This document shows positions 52,702-62,046 of a stretch of 64,000 nucleotides of DNA, piece by piece. Under the pieces are notes generated by a model that had not been told where the DNA came from, made no database searches, and saw only the letters and a program-made list of their open reading frames with translations. The position numbers and the translations under genes are program-made. The stretch spans positions 3,162,001-3,226,000 of the forward strand of contig NZ_OZ242364.1 in NCBI RefSeq assembly GCF_965208925.1, given 5' to 3'. Numbering within the stretch: position 1 is the first letter of the stretch; each line of letters starts with the position of its first letter. Origin of the DNA: Poriferisodalis sp965208925. GTDB lineage: Bacteria; Actinomycetota; Acidimicrobiia; Acidimicrobiales; Poriferisodalaceae.

Positions 52702-53845
52702 GCGGCACGGTAGCGGGGTTGTAGTCGAGCAGCCCCGGCCGGAAGGGGCCTTGGGTGGGCAGGTCGGGGTTCTGCAGGGCGCGTCCCTCCTCCACCGACC
52801 ACAGGGCGACGTTGTTGCCGCGCTCGCAGCGCACGTTCTGGTAGATGTCCAGCGCCTCTCCCACGGTGCTCGACGCCTCCAGCGAGCGAGCCAGCACCAC
52901 GGCGTCCTCCACGGCCATCGACGCCCCCTGGCCGAGGAACGGCGTCATGGGATGCGCAGCGTCGCCCAAGATCGCAACTCGGCCGGAAGTCCACACCTCG
53001 AGCGGTTCGCGGTCGTACAGGCCCCACTTGAACAGCGCATCGTCGGGCACCGCTCGGATCAGATCCAGCAGGTGAGGCGCAAAGTCGTCGTAGGCATCGA
53101 GGAACTGCTGGGCCGTCGCTGGGATCGACCAGCCCTCCTCTTCCCACGTGTCGGTGTGCCCGCAGCCGATGAGGTTCATCAGCTCGCCGCCCCGCAGCGA
53201 GTAGTAGAGCAGGTAGCGGCCCGGCCCCCGGTGCATCGCCAGCTCCCGCTCACACGTGATCGCCGGGGCTGCCTCTCCTGGCAGCACCGCACGGAATGCC
53301 ACCTGGCCGTTGAAACGCGCCGGCGGGCCTCCGAACACGAACGAACGCACCGCCGAGCCGTTGCCGTCGGCACCGATCACGAGCGGCGCGGTGTCGGTCG
53401 CGCCGTTGGCGAAGCGAACCGTCACGCTGTCAGCATCCTGGTCGAGCGCCACGAATTCGTGCGCTGCACGTACCGCAGCGGGGTCGTTGCCTCGCACCGC
53501 AGCCAGCAACACGCTGTGCAGATCGCCTCGATGCACCGACAACGACGGCAAGCCGAAGTTCTCCTCGACCCGGGCGTTGGGCAGGTCCGCGATGATCTCC
53601 CCGGTGGCGTAGTCGCAGAAATGCAGCACCTCCGGGCAGCTCGACACGGCCGCCACCGCATCGTTCACGCCCAGATCGATCAACCCATTGCGCCCGTTGG
53701 GCTGCATCACGATGCCCGCGCCGATCTCACGCAGCTCGCTCGCCCGCTCATACATCGTGACCGCGATGTCGCGGCGCTGCAATGCGAGCGCCAGCGACAG
53801 CCCGCCGATCCCGCCACCAACCACAACAACCCGATCAACAGCCAT
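52694..53845 (-). CDS. FAD-dependent monooxygenase (salicylate hydroxylase-like)
   Basis: 383 aa from ATG 53845 (ATG 53854 also possible). FAD motif VVVVGGGIGGLSLALAL, DG motif in LVIGADGNGSAVR and GDAAHPMTPFLGQGASMAVEDAVVLA. Class A flavoprotein hydroxylase resembling salicylate or 6-hydroxynicotinate 3-monooxygenases; NAD(P)H and O2 dependent. It shares a short promoter gap with the acyl-CoA synthetase relic on the other strand. Confidence 0.9.
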   Translation of the reverse strand: MAVDRVVVVGGGIGGLSLALALQRRDIAVTMYERASELREIGAGIVMQPNGRNGLIDLGVNDAVAAVSSCPEVLHFCDYATGEIIADLPNARVEENFGLPSLSVHRGDLHSVLLAAVRGNDPAAVRAAHEFVALDQDADSVTVRFANGATDTAPLVIGADGNGSAVRSFVFGGPPARFNGQVAFRAVLPGEAAPAITCERELAMHRGPGRYLLYYSLRGGELMNLIGCGHTDTWEEEGWSIPATAQQFLDAYDDFAPHLLDLIRAVPDDALFKWGLYDREPLEVWTSGRVAILGDAAHPMTPFLGQGASMAVEDAVVLARSLEASSTVGEALDIYQNVRCERGNNVALWSVEEGRALQNPDLPTQGPFRPGLLDYNPATVPLN

Positions 53846-53895
53846 AGCGTTCATTCTGATGATTACACCCAATCGGCGCACAGCTCGGCCCCCGG

Positions 53896-54000
53896 GCTCG
53901 ACACGGGCTCAACCTGGTCGCCGTCGAGGAGTTCCCGCTCAACGCATCCGGCAAGATCCAGAAGTTCCTGCTGCGCGAGCGCTACGACGCTCAGGTCTAG
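53896..54000 (+). pseudogene. C-terminal relic of an AMP-dependent acyl-CoA synthetase
   Basis: An open frame ending at TAG 53998-54000 encodes LVAVEEFPLNASGKIQKFLL followed by RERYDAQV. This is the A10 motif of acyl-CoA synthetases, with the catalytic Lys of SGKIQK. There is no start codon in frame, and a TGA lies about 20 codons upstream of the recognisable part. The other ~450-500 residues of such an enzyme are absent from both sides. It is therefore a deletion remnant, probably of a fatty- or aryl-CoA ligase once linked to the nearby catabolic genes. Confidence 0.68.
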
Positions 54001-54010
54001 CCGACGCTGG

Positions 54011-55036
54011 TCACGTCGTCCGGGTGACCTTGGTGATCCCTTGTGGCGAGTCTGGATCCCGACCCTTGAAACCGGTCAGGTAGTAGGTGAACAGCTGGGC
54101 CGCCACGACGGCGGGGATCGGGCTCAGCCACTCGGAAATCGGAGCAATCGGGATCGCTGCGCCAGCGAGCGCCAGCGTTTGAGCGTCGTCTGAGATGACT
54201 GCGAGTTTCGCTCCGTAGTCGCGACGCAGATGCTCGAGGAGCTCATGGACTCCCCGAAGTGGGGCGCCAGATGGAGCGACGGCCAGGACGGGGAGGCCAT
54301 CGGCCACCAGCGCGACGGGGCCATGCAGGAAGTCAGCGGTCGAGAACGGCATCGCACAGATACCCACCAGTTCCTGGAGCTTCAGCGCCCACTCGAATGC
54401 GGTCGAGAGATTGAATCCGCGTCCGATGACGGCGGCCGACGCATCGTCAGAAAATCGGCTTGCAGCATGAGCGATCTGTTCACCGGAGGCGAGCACGCGA
54501 GCGACATCATCGGCAACGCGCGAGAGACCGGCATAGTCTCCGCCCATCGCAGCGGCGATGAGCGCAACCGCGGCAAGTTGAGAGGTGTACGTCTTGGTCG
54601 CAGCAGTCGCCCGTTCCTCGCCGGATTCGAGCTCGAAGCACAGGTCTGCGACCATGGCGAGAGGCGAGTCCGGATGATTGGTGATGGCAACAGTGGGCCG
54701 CCGCTGGCACCGGGCCTCCCGGAGCACTGCAACAAGGTCAGGCGACTCACCGGATTGAGAGATACCAATGACGATCGCTCTGTCGAGCCGAGGCGGCCGC
54801 TGATACAGCGTGTAGAGCGACGGCGTCGCGAGCGCTACCTGGAGACGGTGCCGGGACCCCCAGACGTACTGCGCATACCGAGCTGCGTTGTCAGATGTGC
54901 CCCGGGCGGCGATGACCACGGATGCGGTGTCGGCTGCACCGATGAGTGCGGCGACTTCGCCGGCGACTGATCGGTTCGAGTCGAGCATTCGGCGGACGGT
55001 GTCGGGCTGTTCGTGGATCTCATCCCAGAGGCTCAT
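54011..55036 (-). CDS. Tandem SIS-domain protein, NagB-II-type glucosamine-6-phosphate deaminase
   Basis: 341 aa with two SIS domains: AARGTSDNAARYAQYVWG and IGISQSGESPDLV in the first, IGRGFNLSTAFEWALKLQE in the second, and a C-terminal catalytic loop FKGRDPDSPQGITKVT. It equals the isomerase half of GlmS without the glutaminase domain, the arrangement of NagB-II/AgaS-type deaminases. It would turn glucosamine-6-phosphate into fructose-6-phosphate and ammonia, finishing the pathway encoded upstream. It is the last gene of the operon and overlaps anmK by 4 bp. Confidence 0.86.
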   Translation of the reverse strand: MSLWDEIHEQPDTVRRMLDSNRSVAGEVAALIGAADTASVVIAARGTSDNAARYAQYVWGSRHRLQVALATPSLYTLYQRPPRLDRAIVIGISQSGESPDLVAVLREARCQRRPTVAITNHPDSPLAMVADLCFELESGEERATAATKTYTSQLAAVALIAAAMGGDYAGLSRVADDVARVLASGEQIAHAASRFSDDASAAVIGRGFNLSTAFEWALKLQELVGICAMPFSTADFLHGPVALVADGLPVLAVAPSGAPLRGVHELLEHLRRDYGAKLAVISDDAQTLALAGAAIPIAPISEWLSPIPAVVAAQLFTYYLTGFKGRDPDSPQGITKVTRTT

Positions 55037-56238
55037 CGTCCGGCAGCGATCATGATGCGGGCTGGGCGCGGCCGGTGGAATGCCACATCGACGCCTCCAA
55101 TTGGAGCCGTCGCACCCGGCACGATCACACCGAGTCCGCGCTCGCTCGCCGCTCCGGTGCAGCTTGCGACCGTCACGGAATATCCATGAGCCATCAGTGC
55201 CGCGAACATGGCGAAGAACACGGCTTCCTTCGCATCGTTGGGCACCCCGTAGTCCTCCATCGTCGTGACCCGCGCAGGCGCGAGCGCATCGGCGATGTGC
55301 CTCATGAGGAGCGGATTGCTGGTGCCTCCGCCGGCCGCCACAACCTCGGTGATTCCCCGCCGGCGCAGATCATCACCGATCACCTTCGCCGCGTGGTGGG
55401 TCGTCGTGGCCACGACATCGTTCGCTTCCACCGGACCAACTGCGTCCAGCGCAGCGTCGAGATAGCGAGCACTGAACAGTTCCTTGCCGGTGGACTTCGG
55501 GGGGTCCAGTGCGTAGTAGGGCTCGTCCAAGAGGTGCGACAGCAGCGCCGGGTTGACGTGCCCGGCGGCCGCGCGGGCGCCGTTCGCGTCGTACGACTCG
55601 CTCCCGTCGCTAGCCCACTGGGTGGCGATGTCAATCAGCGCGTTGGCAGGACCGATGTCATAGGCGATCGGTTCTGATTCGTCAACGAGGGTGACGTTGG
55701 AGATTCCTCCGAGATTGAGCGCGGCCCGAGGTCCTCCCTCGCGCCCGCGAAGCAGCATGACGTCGAACGATGAGGCCAGAGGTGCGCCGTGCCCCCCGGC
55801 AGCAATGTCAGCAGCTCGAAAATCGGCGATGACGGGGAGTCCAGTGGCCTCGACGATCCAGGCTGGCTGGCCGAGCTGGAGCGAGCCCATCGCTTGCCGA
55901 TTTTCTACCCAGTGGAACACCGTCTGACCGTGGGAACCGATCAGCTCGGCTGAGCCGCCGGCTATCTCATCGTTGGCCCGTGCCGCCGCGGTGGCGAAGG
56001 CCTGGCCGATCCTGGTATCGAGCTTGCAGACGTCTTCTATCGAGACTTGAGCGGGCGGCAGTACCGCCGCAATCTGGGCCGTCAGGCCTTCGGGATAGTC
56101 GTAGGAAGCACTTCCCACGATGCTCAGACTCACCACATCGTCCGCGACCCCGACGTCGACAACGGCCACATCGATGCCGTCGAATGACGTGCCGGAGATC
56201 ATGCCGATGGTGCGGAGCGGGCGGTCGGATTGCGTCAT
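55033..56238 (-). CDS. anmK: Anhydro-N-acetylmuramic acid kinase
   Basis: 401 aa. AnmK pattern: TIGMISGTSFDGIDVAVVD (ATP loop), IGSHGQTVFHW, ADIAAGGHGAPL, LNLGGISNVT, and EVVAAGGGTSNPLLM near the C-terminus. It hydrolyses and phosphorylates 1,6-anhydro-MurNAc to MurNAc-6-phosphate, the substrate of MurQ encoded in the same operon. It overlaps genes on both sides by 4 bp. Its presence indicates that the recycled sugar comes from peptidoglycan cleaved by lytic transglycosylases. Confidence 0.92.
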   Translation of the reverse strand: MTQSDRPLRTIGMISGTSFDGIDVAVVDVGVADDVVSLSIVGSASYDYPEGLTAQIAAVLPPAQVSIEDVCKLDTRIGQAFATAAARANDEIAGGSAELIGSHGQTVFHWVENRQAMGSLQLGQPAWIVEATGLPVIADFRAADIAAGGHGAPLASSFDVMLLRGREGGPRAALNLGGISNVTLVDESEPIAYDIGPANALIDIATQWASDGSESYDANGARAAAGHVNPALLSHLLDEPYYALDPPKSTGKELFSARYLDAALDAVGPVEANDVVATTTHHAAKVIGDDLRRRGITEVVAAGGGTSNPLLMRHIADALAPARVTTMEDYGVPNDAKEAVFFAMFAALMAHGYSVTVASCTGAASERGLGVIVPGATAPIGGVDVAFHRPRPARIMIAAGR

Positions 56239-57344
56239 CGTTCATAGACCTCAGTGCCGGCGACAAGGGTGGAGTAGATCTCGAGATCGAGGTCGGTGAT
56301 GACGACGTCGGCAACAGCACCCGGGGCGATGCTGGCGTGCTCGGGTCGCTGCAAGAGCGCCCACGGCGCGAGCGTTGCCGCGCGGACTGCGTCAACGAAG
56401 CTGACGCCGAGCTCCAGAAGTGAGCGAATGGCCTCGGGCATTGTGAGCGTTGAACCTGCCATGACCCCGTCGGGCCGCCGGGCTACGCCGTCGACGACGG
56501 TGATGCTCTCGCCGCCGAGGGTGTAGCTGCCGTCACCGCAGCCAGCGCCGGCAGACGCGTCGGTCACCAGTACCACGCGGTGCCCGGCCAAGTCGGTGAC
56601 CATCTTCATGATGGTCGGGGCGACGTGAAGCCCGTCGGCGATCAAACCGATGAACGCATCAGCATGCATCAGCACAGCAGCGGCGATGCCTGGCTCGCGA
56701 TGATGAATCGACCGCATCGCGTTGAACATGTGGGTGACGGCGGTGCCGCCTGCGTCGAAGCCCGCGAGCGCCTGCTCTTCAGTGGCCTCGGTGTGTCCGA
56801 ATGACACGGTCACGCCGCCCTCGCGGAGGACGCGGATCATGTCAAGCGCCCCGGGCAGCTCCGGGGCGAGCGTCACCATCCGCAGGTCGGTCACCTCGTC
56901 GAGAAGGCGGCGCGCAAGACCCGCACTGGGGCCGAGGACATGGTTGCTCCTGTGCGCTCCCGCTCGGTCTGGATTGATCGCAGGGCCCTCGAGATGGATG
57001 CCACGAAGTCGAGCACCGGATGCGACGCCCTGGCCACCCGCGATCGCGTTGGCCTGAGCGATCGTGCGATCGAGTGAGCCAGTGATGAGGGTGGCGAGGA
57101 AGCTGGTCACGCCGGTGCGCGCGAGTGCCGTACTGGCTGCCGCCAGTTCATGCCCGCCGGCAGTAGAGAAATCGATGCCGGCGAATCCGTTCACCTGGAT
57201 GTCCAGAAACCCGGGAACAGCGATGCGGCCGGTCCCGGCACCCTCGCCGATGCCGACTGCGTGAATCCGTCCATCGGCGACCGCCACGTCACCACGGACG
57301 AGTTCTGCGCCGAGGACGGCTGCGTCGACACCCAGCTTGTTCAT
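56235..57344 (-). CDS. nagA: N-acetylglucosamine-6-phosphate deacetylase
   Basis: 369 aa from ATG 57344 (4-bp overlap with the ATPase gene upstream). Amidohydrolase-superfamily metal and catalytic positions: PGFLDIQVNGFAG, IHLEGPAIN (Glu ligand), VSFGHTEAT (His), VTHMFNAM (His) and VLVTDASAG (catalytic Asp). It removes acetate from GlcNAc-6-phosphate, produced from MurNAc-6-phosphate by MurQ. Confidence 0.93.
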   Translation of the reverse strand: MNKLGVDAAVLGAELVRGDVAVADGRIHAVGIGEGAGTGRIAVPGFLDIQVNGFAGIDFSTAGGHELAAASTALARTGVTSFLATLITGSLDRTIAQANAIAGGQGVASGARLRGIHLEGPAINPDRAGAHRSNHVLGPSAGLARRLLDEVTDLRMVTLAPELPGALDMIRVLREGGVTVSFGHTEATEEQALAGFDAGGTAVTHMFNAMRSIHHREPGIAAAVLMHADAFIGLIADGLHVAPTIMKMVTDLAGHRVVLVTDASAGAGCGDGSYTLGGESITVVDGVARRPDGVMAGSTLTMPEAIRSLLELGVSFVDAVRAATLAPWALLQRPEHASIAPGAVADVVITDLDLEIYSTLVAGTEVYER

Positions 57345-58312
57345 TGCTCGATGATCTCCGCGGCGAGATGGCAGGCGACCAAGCGATCGGCCACCGCTCG
57401 AAGGACCGGGCTCTCCTGCGAGCACAGTGCGGTGGCGTGCGGGCAGCGGGGGTGAAAGGCACAACCGGAAGGCGGATCGGCCGGGTTCGGGATCTCGCCC
57501 AGCACAGGTGTCTCCTGCGGCCCGGCTTGGTCGTCAAGTCGCATGTGCGGGACCGCGCCGAGCAGGGCGCGGGTGTACGGATGGACGGGATCGTCGGAGA
57601 CCTGCCTCCAGGTGCCGAGCTCCTGGATGGTCCCGACGTACATGACAGCGATGCGATCCGCGATGTGACGGACGACGCCGAGGTCATGGCTGATGAAGAC
57701 ATAGGTCAGGTCCAGCTGTTCGCGCAACGCCACCATCAGATTGATGATCTCGGCTTGGACTGACACATCCAGCGAGGACACTGACTCGTCGAAGATGACG
57801 ATCGAAGGTTCGATGGCCAATGCACGGGCAATGCCGACCCGTTGACGTTGGCCGCCCGACAGCTCTGAGGGATAGCGCGAGGCGAATCCAGAGTCGAGAC
57901 CGACCAGGCCGAGGAGCTCGTCGACCCGCTCTGCCCGGGCGGCTGGCGATTCGACGAGCTTGTGGACCTTCAAGACCTCCTCCACGGCGGTTCCCACCCG
58001 ACGCCGGGGATTCAGCGATGCGTAAGGGTCCTGGAAGACCATCTGGACGCTCCTGCGCAGCTGCCGGAGTTCTTGGCCGCCTATGTGGGTGACGTCATCA
58101 CCGAGGATCTCGATCGTGCCGGTCGTGGGTTCGTCGAGGCGGGCGATCAGACGGGCCAGCGTGGACTTGCCGCAGCCGGACTCTCCGACAACACCCAGCG
58201 TCTCACCTGGTTCGATGCTGAGCGAGATACCTCGCAGGGCTTGGATCGGGGCCGAGCGTCGGTTCCGCCGGAAGCTCCGGCTCAGCTCTCGCACGCTCAC
58301 CGCCGCAGTCAC
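57341..58312 (-). CDS. Oligopeptide-type ABC ATPase (DppF-like)
   Basis: 323 aa from GTG 58312, overlapping the upstream ATPase gene by 4 bp (GTGA). Walker A GESGCGKST, Q-loop MVFQDPYASLNPRRRVG, signature LSGGQRQRVG, Walker B IVIFDESVSSLDVSVQAE, and the C-terminal CAFHPRCPHATALC segment typical of OppF/DppF. It pairs with the DppD-like ATPase to power the importer. It lies between transporter and nagA genes in the operon. Confidence 0.93.
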   Translation of the reverse strand: MTAAVSVRELSRSFRRNRRSAPIQALRGISLSIEPGETLGVVGESGCGKSTLARLIARLDEPTTGTIEILGDDVTHIGGQELRQLRRSVQMVFQDPYASLNPRRRVGTAVEEVLKVHKLVESPAARAERVDELLGLVGLDSGFASRYPSELSGGQRQRVGIARALAIEPSIVIFDESVSSLDVSVQAEIINLMVALREQLDLTYVFISHDLGVVRHIADRIAVMYVGTIQELGTWRQVSDDPVHPYTRALLGAVPHMRLDDQAGPQETPVLGEIPNPADPPSGCAFHPRCPHATALCSQESPVLRAVADRLVACHLAAEIIEQ

Positions 58313-59286
58313 GACGCAACCTCGATCGGAACCCAGCACGAGTAGGAGTGGCGAGGTGTGCCGGCTTCGACGGCAGGCATGACGCCACACGATTCGATGG
58401 CGTCGACACAGCGCGTCCGAAAGGGGCAGCCGGTCTGTATGTCGTCGAGGCGGGGCGGCCCGCCCGGGATCTGAGCCAACCGCTCTCGGACCTGAGCATG
58501 GCGTTCAGGGAACGCCTTGAGGAGCGCCGCTGTGTAGCGGTGTCTCGGGGATGTCAGCACGTCAACAACCGGACCCTGCTCGACGATGCGCCCGCCGTAC
58601 ATGACGACGATCCGGTCGACGAGGTTTGACACCAGAGCGAGGTCGTGCGTGACCCACACGATCGCCGTGTTCTTGGCCGCATGCAGTTCGCGTACCAACG
58701 TCAGGATCTGGGCCTGGATCGTGACGTCGAGCGCAGTCGTCGGCTCGTCGAAGATGATCAGCTCCGGTTCCATCGCGAGCGCCATCGCAATCATCACCCG
58801 CTGGCGCATGCCCCCAGAGAGCTGGTGGGGAAATGACTTCGCAATCCGCTGGGGATCGGGGATGCCGACGTCTCCCAGCACCCGCCGAACGGTGTCGTCC
58901 ACTCCCGGACCCTCAGCGCCATGAGCACGCAGGCCCTCGGCGATCTGGGCACCGACACGCATGACAGGATTCAGGGCCGACATCGGATCTTGATAGACCA
59001 TCGCCAGCCGCGAGCCGCGAATGCGCTGGTAGTCGCGTTCGGCGAGTCCGGCGAGCTGGACGCCCGCGAACACGGCACTGCCCGAGGTGATGCTCACATT
59101 CGGCGGCAGCAGGCCCATGATCGACAGCATCGTGATGGACTTGCCCGAGCCGCTTTCGCCGACGAATCCCACTTTCTCGCCAGGCTCAATGTCGAGGGTC
59201 ACACCTTGGACGAGATGGCGCATCTCATCACCGGCCGAGATCGACGCAGTGAGCTCCTCGAGACGCAACACGGGCGCGGCGGTCAC
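58309..59286 (-). CDS. Oligopeptide-type ABC ATPase (DppD-like)
   Basis: 325 aa. Walker A GESGSGKSI, Q-loop MVYQDPMSALNPVMRVG, signature LSGGMRQRVM, Walker B LIIFDEPTTALDVTIQAQ, and the OppD/F C-terminal Cys-rich segment (GCPFRTRCVDAIESC) that can hold an iron-sulfur cluster. It is preceded by murQ with a 4-bp overlap, an unusual insertion between permease and ATPase genes. Confidence 0.93.
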   Translation of the reverse strand: MTAAPVLRLEELTASISAGDEMRHLVQGVTLDIEPGEKVGFVGESGSGKSITMLSIMGLLPPNVSITSGSAVFAGVQLAGLAERDYQRIRGSRLAMVYQDPMSALNPVMRVGAQIAEGLRAHGAEGPGVDDTVRRVLGDVGIPDPQRIAKSFPHQLSGGMRQRVMIAMALAMEPELIIFDEPTTALDVTIQAQILTLVRELHAAKNTAIVWVTHDLALVSNLVDRIVVMYGGRIVEQGPVVDVLTSPRHRYTAALLKAFPERHAQVRERLAQIPGGPPRLDDIQTGCPFRTRCVDAIESCGVMPAVEAGTPRHSYSCWVPIEVAS

Positions 59287-60203
59287 GGCTGCGAGTCCTC
59301 TAGCGCCAACCGGAGATGGCCGTCATGGGCCAGAAGCAATGTCGTGGCCGCACCTGCATCGAGACCAGTGGCAACCATGACCACCGCGATCTTGGCCTTG
59401 CCGCCCGCGGCATCGAGGGCCCTGATGGCGTCGTCCGTTGATGCTCCGGTGATCTCGCTGATGATCGCTGCGGCGCGCGCTCGGAGTTTGTCGTTCGATA
59501 CCCGCACGTCGATCATCAAGTTGCCGTAGGTGCGGCCGAGCCGGATCATCGAGACTGTCGACAGCATGTTCAGCACCAGCTTCTGTGCGGTGCCGGCCTT
59601 GAGCCGGGTGGAGCCGGCCACGAGCTCGGGGCCGGTAGCGATGTCGATGCCGACCTGGGCGAGCGAGGACAGCGGAGAGTTTTCGTTGTTCGCAATGCCC
59701 ACGGTCGAGGCACCCCGCGCCCGAGCAGTCTCGATCGCGCCGAGCACATACGGGGTGCGCCCGCTGGCCGAGATTCCAACCACGACGTCATCGGGCCCCG
59801 CTTCGAGCATGGACATGGCGTCGCAGCCTGCGTCGTAGTCGTCCTCGGCCGCTTCGACCGCGCGAGCAACGGCGTCGGTCCCGCCTGCGACCACCGCGAG
59901 CACCTTCTCTGGCTCGACGCTGAACGTCGGCCCGCATTCCGCTGCGTCAAGCACGCCCAGACGCCCCGCCGAGCCGGCTCCGGCGTAGATGAGGCGTCCG
60001 CCTGCTCGCAGACTGTCGACGATCACCTCGATCGCCGCCGTGATCTCGTCGGTGCGAGCCCTGACGGCCTCGATGACACCACGGTCGAGATCGTTCATCG
60101 CCGCGACGATGTCGCGCGTCTCCCAGAGGTCCAGATCTCGGTGGGCATCGCTTCGGCGCTCGGTCGACAGACCCGCGAGGTGCTCATTGATCCTGGTCAT
60201 CAT
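59283..60203 (-). CDS. murQ: N-acetylmuramic acid 6-phosphate etherase
   Basis: 306 aa from ATG 60203 (the next codon, ATG 60200, is also possible). SIS-type sugar-phosphate fold: AGGRLIYAGAGSAGRLGVLDAAECGPTF with catalytic Glu, VVVGISASGRTPYV, and STRLKAGTAQKLVLNMLSTVSMIRLG. It cleaves the lactyl ether of MurNAc-6-phosphate to GlcNAc-6-phosphate and D-lactate. It lies inside the transporter gene order (dppB, dppC, murQ, dppD, dppF), which ties import to muramic acid breakdown. Confidence 0.94.
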   Translation of the reverse strand: MMTRINEHLAGLSTERRSDAHRDLDLWETRDIVAAMNDLDRGVIEAVRARTDEITAAIEVIVDSLRAGGRLIYAGAGSAGRLGVLDAAECGPTFSVEPEKVLAVVAGGTDAVARAVEAAEDDYDAGCDAMSMLEAGPDDVVVGISASGRTPYVLGAIETARARGASTVGIANNENSPLSSLAQVGIDIATGPELVAGSTRLKAGTAQKLVLNMLSTVSMIRLGRTYGNLMIDVRVSNDKLRARAAAIISEITGASTDDAIRALDAAGGKAKIAVVMVATGLDAGAATTLLLAHDGHLRLALEDSQP

Positions 60204-61045
60204 CGATTCTCCCCAGTGGGGTCGAGCGCGTCTCTCAGGCCGTCGCCGAACATGTTGAAGCCGATGACCAAGGCAGCGACGACGACTGCCGGCCCGGCGA
60301 AGTTCCACCACGCAGTTGTGGCGAGCGCACGGGAGTCGGCAATCATCAACCCGAGCGAGGCCTGCGGCGGCTGGGCTCCCAGACCGAGGAAGCTGAGGCT
60401 CGACTCGGTCAGGATCGCCCATGACAAGGCGAGGCTGATTTGCACGATGATCGCGGCGGCCACGTTGGGGAGGATGTGGACGACGAGAATCCGGGCTGGA
60501 TGGAATCCGAGCCCCTCAGCCGCTTCCACATATTCCCGCGTGCGAAGTGACAGCACGGGGCCGCGAGCGACCCTGGCGAAGATCGGTGTGTACACGACCG
60601 CGATCGCTATCGCCGTGTTGCGCCAGCCGGGACCGAGCGCGGTCACGATTGCCAGCGCCAGCAGGATTGCCGGGAACGCGAAGAAGACATCCGCCACGCG
60701 CATGGTCACCGAGTCGAATCGGCGACCGAAGAAGCCCGCTGCGAGTCCGAAGGTGCTGCCGATCACAGCAGCGATCGCGACTGCGACGATCGAGACCTGC
60801 AGCGAGAGCCGAACGCCGTCGAGCACACGTGACAGCACATCGCGTCCGAACTGGTCGGTTCCCAGAAGGAATGCGCCCGACGGGCCCTGCAGGCGGCTCT
60901 CGGGATGCTGCTCGGCCGGCGGGTAGGGAGTTATCTCGAAGAGGGCAACAAACATGGCGATGAGGTGCAGCGCCACGATGATCCCGCCGGCCATGGCGGA
61001 TGGACTCGCCGCGAGACGTCGCATCAACGACCGAGGCGCGCTCAC
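60200..61045 (-). CDS. Peptide-type ABC permease (DppC-like), muropeptide importer
   Basis: 281 aa from GTG 61045 (4-bp GTGA overlap with dppB; an internal ATG at 61024 is possible). N-terminal helix, the DppC signature LGTDQFGRDVLSR, EAA loop EAAEGLGFHPARI and NFAGPAVVVAALVIGFNMFGDGLRDALDP at the end. Forms the membrane channel with the DppB-like protein. Confidence 0.92.
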   Translation of the reverse strand: MSAPRSLMRRLAASPSAMAGGIIVALHLIAMFVALFEITPYPPAEQHPESRLQGPSGAFLLGTDQFGRDVLSRVLDGVRLSLQVSIVAVAIAAVIGSTFGLAAGFFGRRFDSVTMRVADVFFAFPAILLALAIVTALGPGWRNTAIAIAVVYTPIFARVARGPVLSLRTREYVEAAEGLGFHPARILVVHILPNVAAAIIVQISLALSWAILTESSLSFLGLGAQPPQASLGLMIADSRALATTAWWNFAGPAVVVAALVIGFNMFGDGLRDALDPTGENR

Positions 61046-62001
61046 TTGTACCGGATCCTCGGGTCGAGGCGCGCATAGAGCAGGTCGACCAGCAGGTTGA
61101 CCATCACGAAGAGTCCGGAGATCACCAGGATCGTGCTCTGCACGACGGCGTACTCCCGCTTGCCGATGCCGTCGAGGACGAGCCTGCCGAGGCCGGGCAT
61201 CGCGAAGATCTGTTCGACGATGACCGTGCCGCCGAGGAGGTAGCCGAACTGGATGCCGGTGATGGTGGCAATCGGTATGGACGCGTTGCGCAGGATGTGG
61301 ACATATCGCACCCGGCGCGCCGAGATTCCCTTGCCCCGGGCGGTGCGCACGAACGGCTGAGTGGAGGTCTCCAGGAATGCCGATCGGGTGGTGCGCATGA
61401 TCGTTCCGCTCAGGGCGAGCCCGAGCGTGATGGCGGGGAACATCATCTGCTGGACATTGAGCCAGGGGTCTTCCCACGGGGCCGCGTACCCCCGAGCGTT
61501 CGGGAAGTAGTCGAACCAGGAAGCGAACAGCGTGACTGCAAAGGTGCCGATCACGAAGTTCGGAATCCCTAGGCCCAAGAGCCCGAAGACTTGGATGCCG
61601 GCGTCGCTGCGGGTCCCGGCCCTGGCACCCGACAGGACACCCAGCGGGACACCGATCACCAGGCCGACAAGGATCGAGGCAAGGGCGAGCTCCACCGTGA
61701 CCGGCAGGGCGTCACGGATCTGTGAGGCCACGCTGGTGCCGGAGCGCACGGAGAAGCCGAGATTCCCGGTGACCACGCTGCCCAGCCAGGAAAAGAACTG
61801 CTGGTAGGCGGGCTGATCAACGCCGTAGTAGCTGCGCAGCGACTCGATCTGCCGGTCGGTGAGAACGCCCGTCTCCGTGCCGAACGTCGAGGTGATCTCG
61901 TCGCCTGGCAGCAGCCGCAGCACAACGAACACCAGCACTGCCACGCCCGCGAGGGTGAGCACAGAGGCAACGAGTCGCACGAGCGCGTATCGCCAAGGCA
62001 T
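61042..62001 (-). CDS. Peptide-type ABC permease (DppB-like), muropeptide importer
   Basis: 319 aa from ATG 62001 (GTG 62004 immediately precedes). N-terminal helix VASVLTLAGVAVLVFVVLRLLPGD, then a periplasmic segment, five further helices, and EAA loop FVRTARGKGISARRV. It is the first of eight genes joined by seven 4-bp overlaps. An SBP gene lies upstream, across a 15-bp hairpin. Confidence 0.92.
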   Translation of the reverse strand: MPWRYALVRLVASVLTLAGVAVLVFVVLRLLPGDEITSTFGTETGVLTDRQIESLRSYYGVDQPAYQQFFSWLGSVVTGNLGFSVRSGTSVASQIRDALPVTVELALASILVGLVIGVPLGVLSGARAGTRSDAGIQVFGLLGLGIPNFVIGTFAVTLFASWFDYFPNARGYAAPWEDPWLNVQQMMFPAITLGLALSGTIMRTTRSAFLETSTQPFVRTARGKGISARRVRYVHILRNASIPIATITGIQFGYLLGGTVIVEQIFAMPGLGRLVLDGIGKREYAVVQSTILVISGLFVMVNLLVDLLYARLDPRIRYK

Positions 62002-62046
62002 CACGAGACCAGCCAGTCATCTAGTCGGCACTCTGGATAGCACCAC

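Noticed and set aside
52751..54193. 480-codon plus-strand frame across the FAD monooxygenase gene
   Set aside because: It is antisense to a well-supported flavoprotein. Only the separate 53896-54000 relic on this strand, in another frame, has real similarity.
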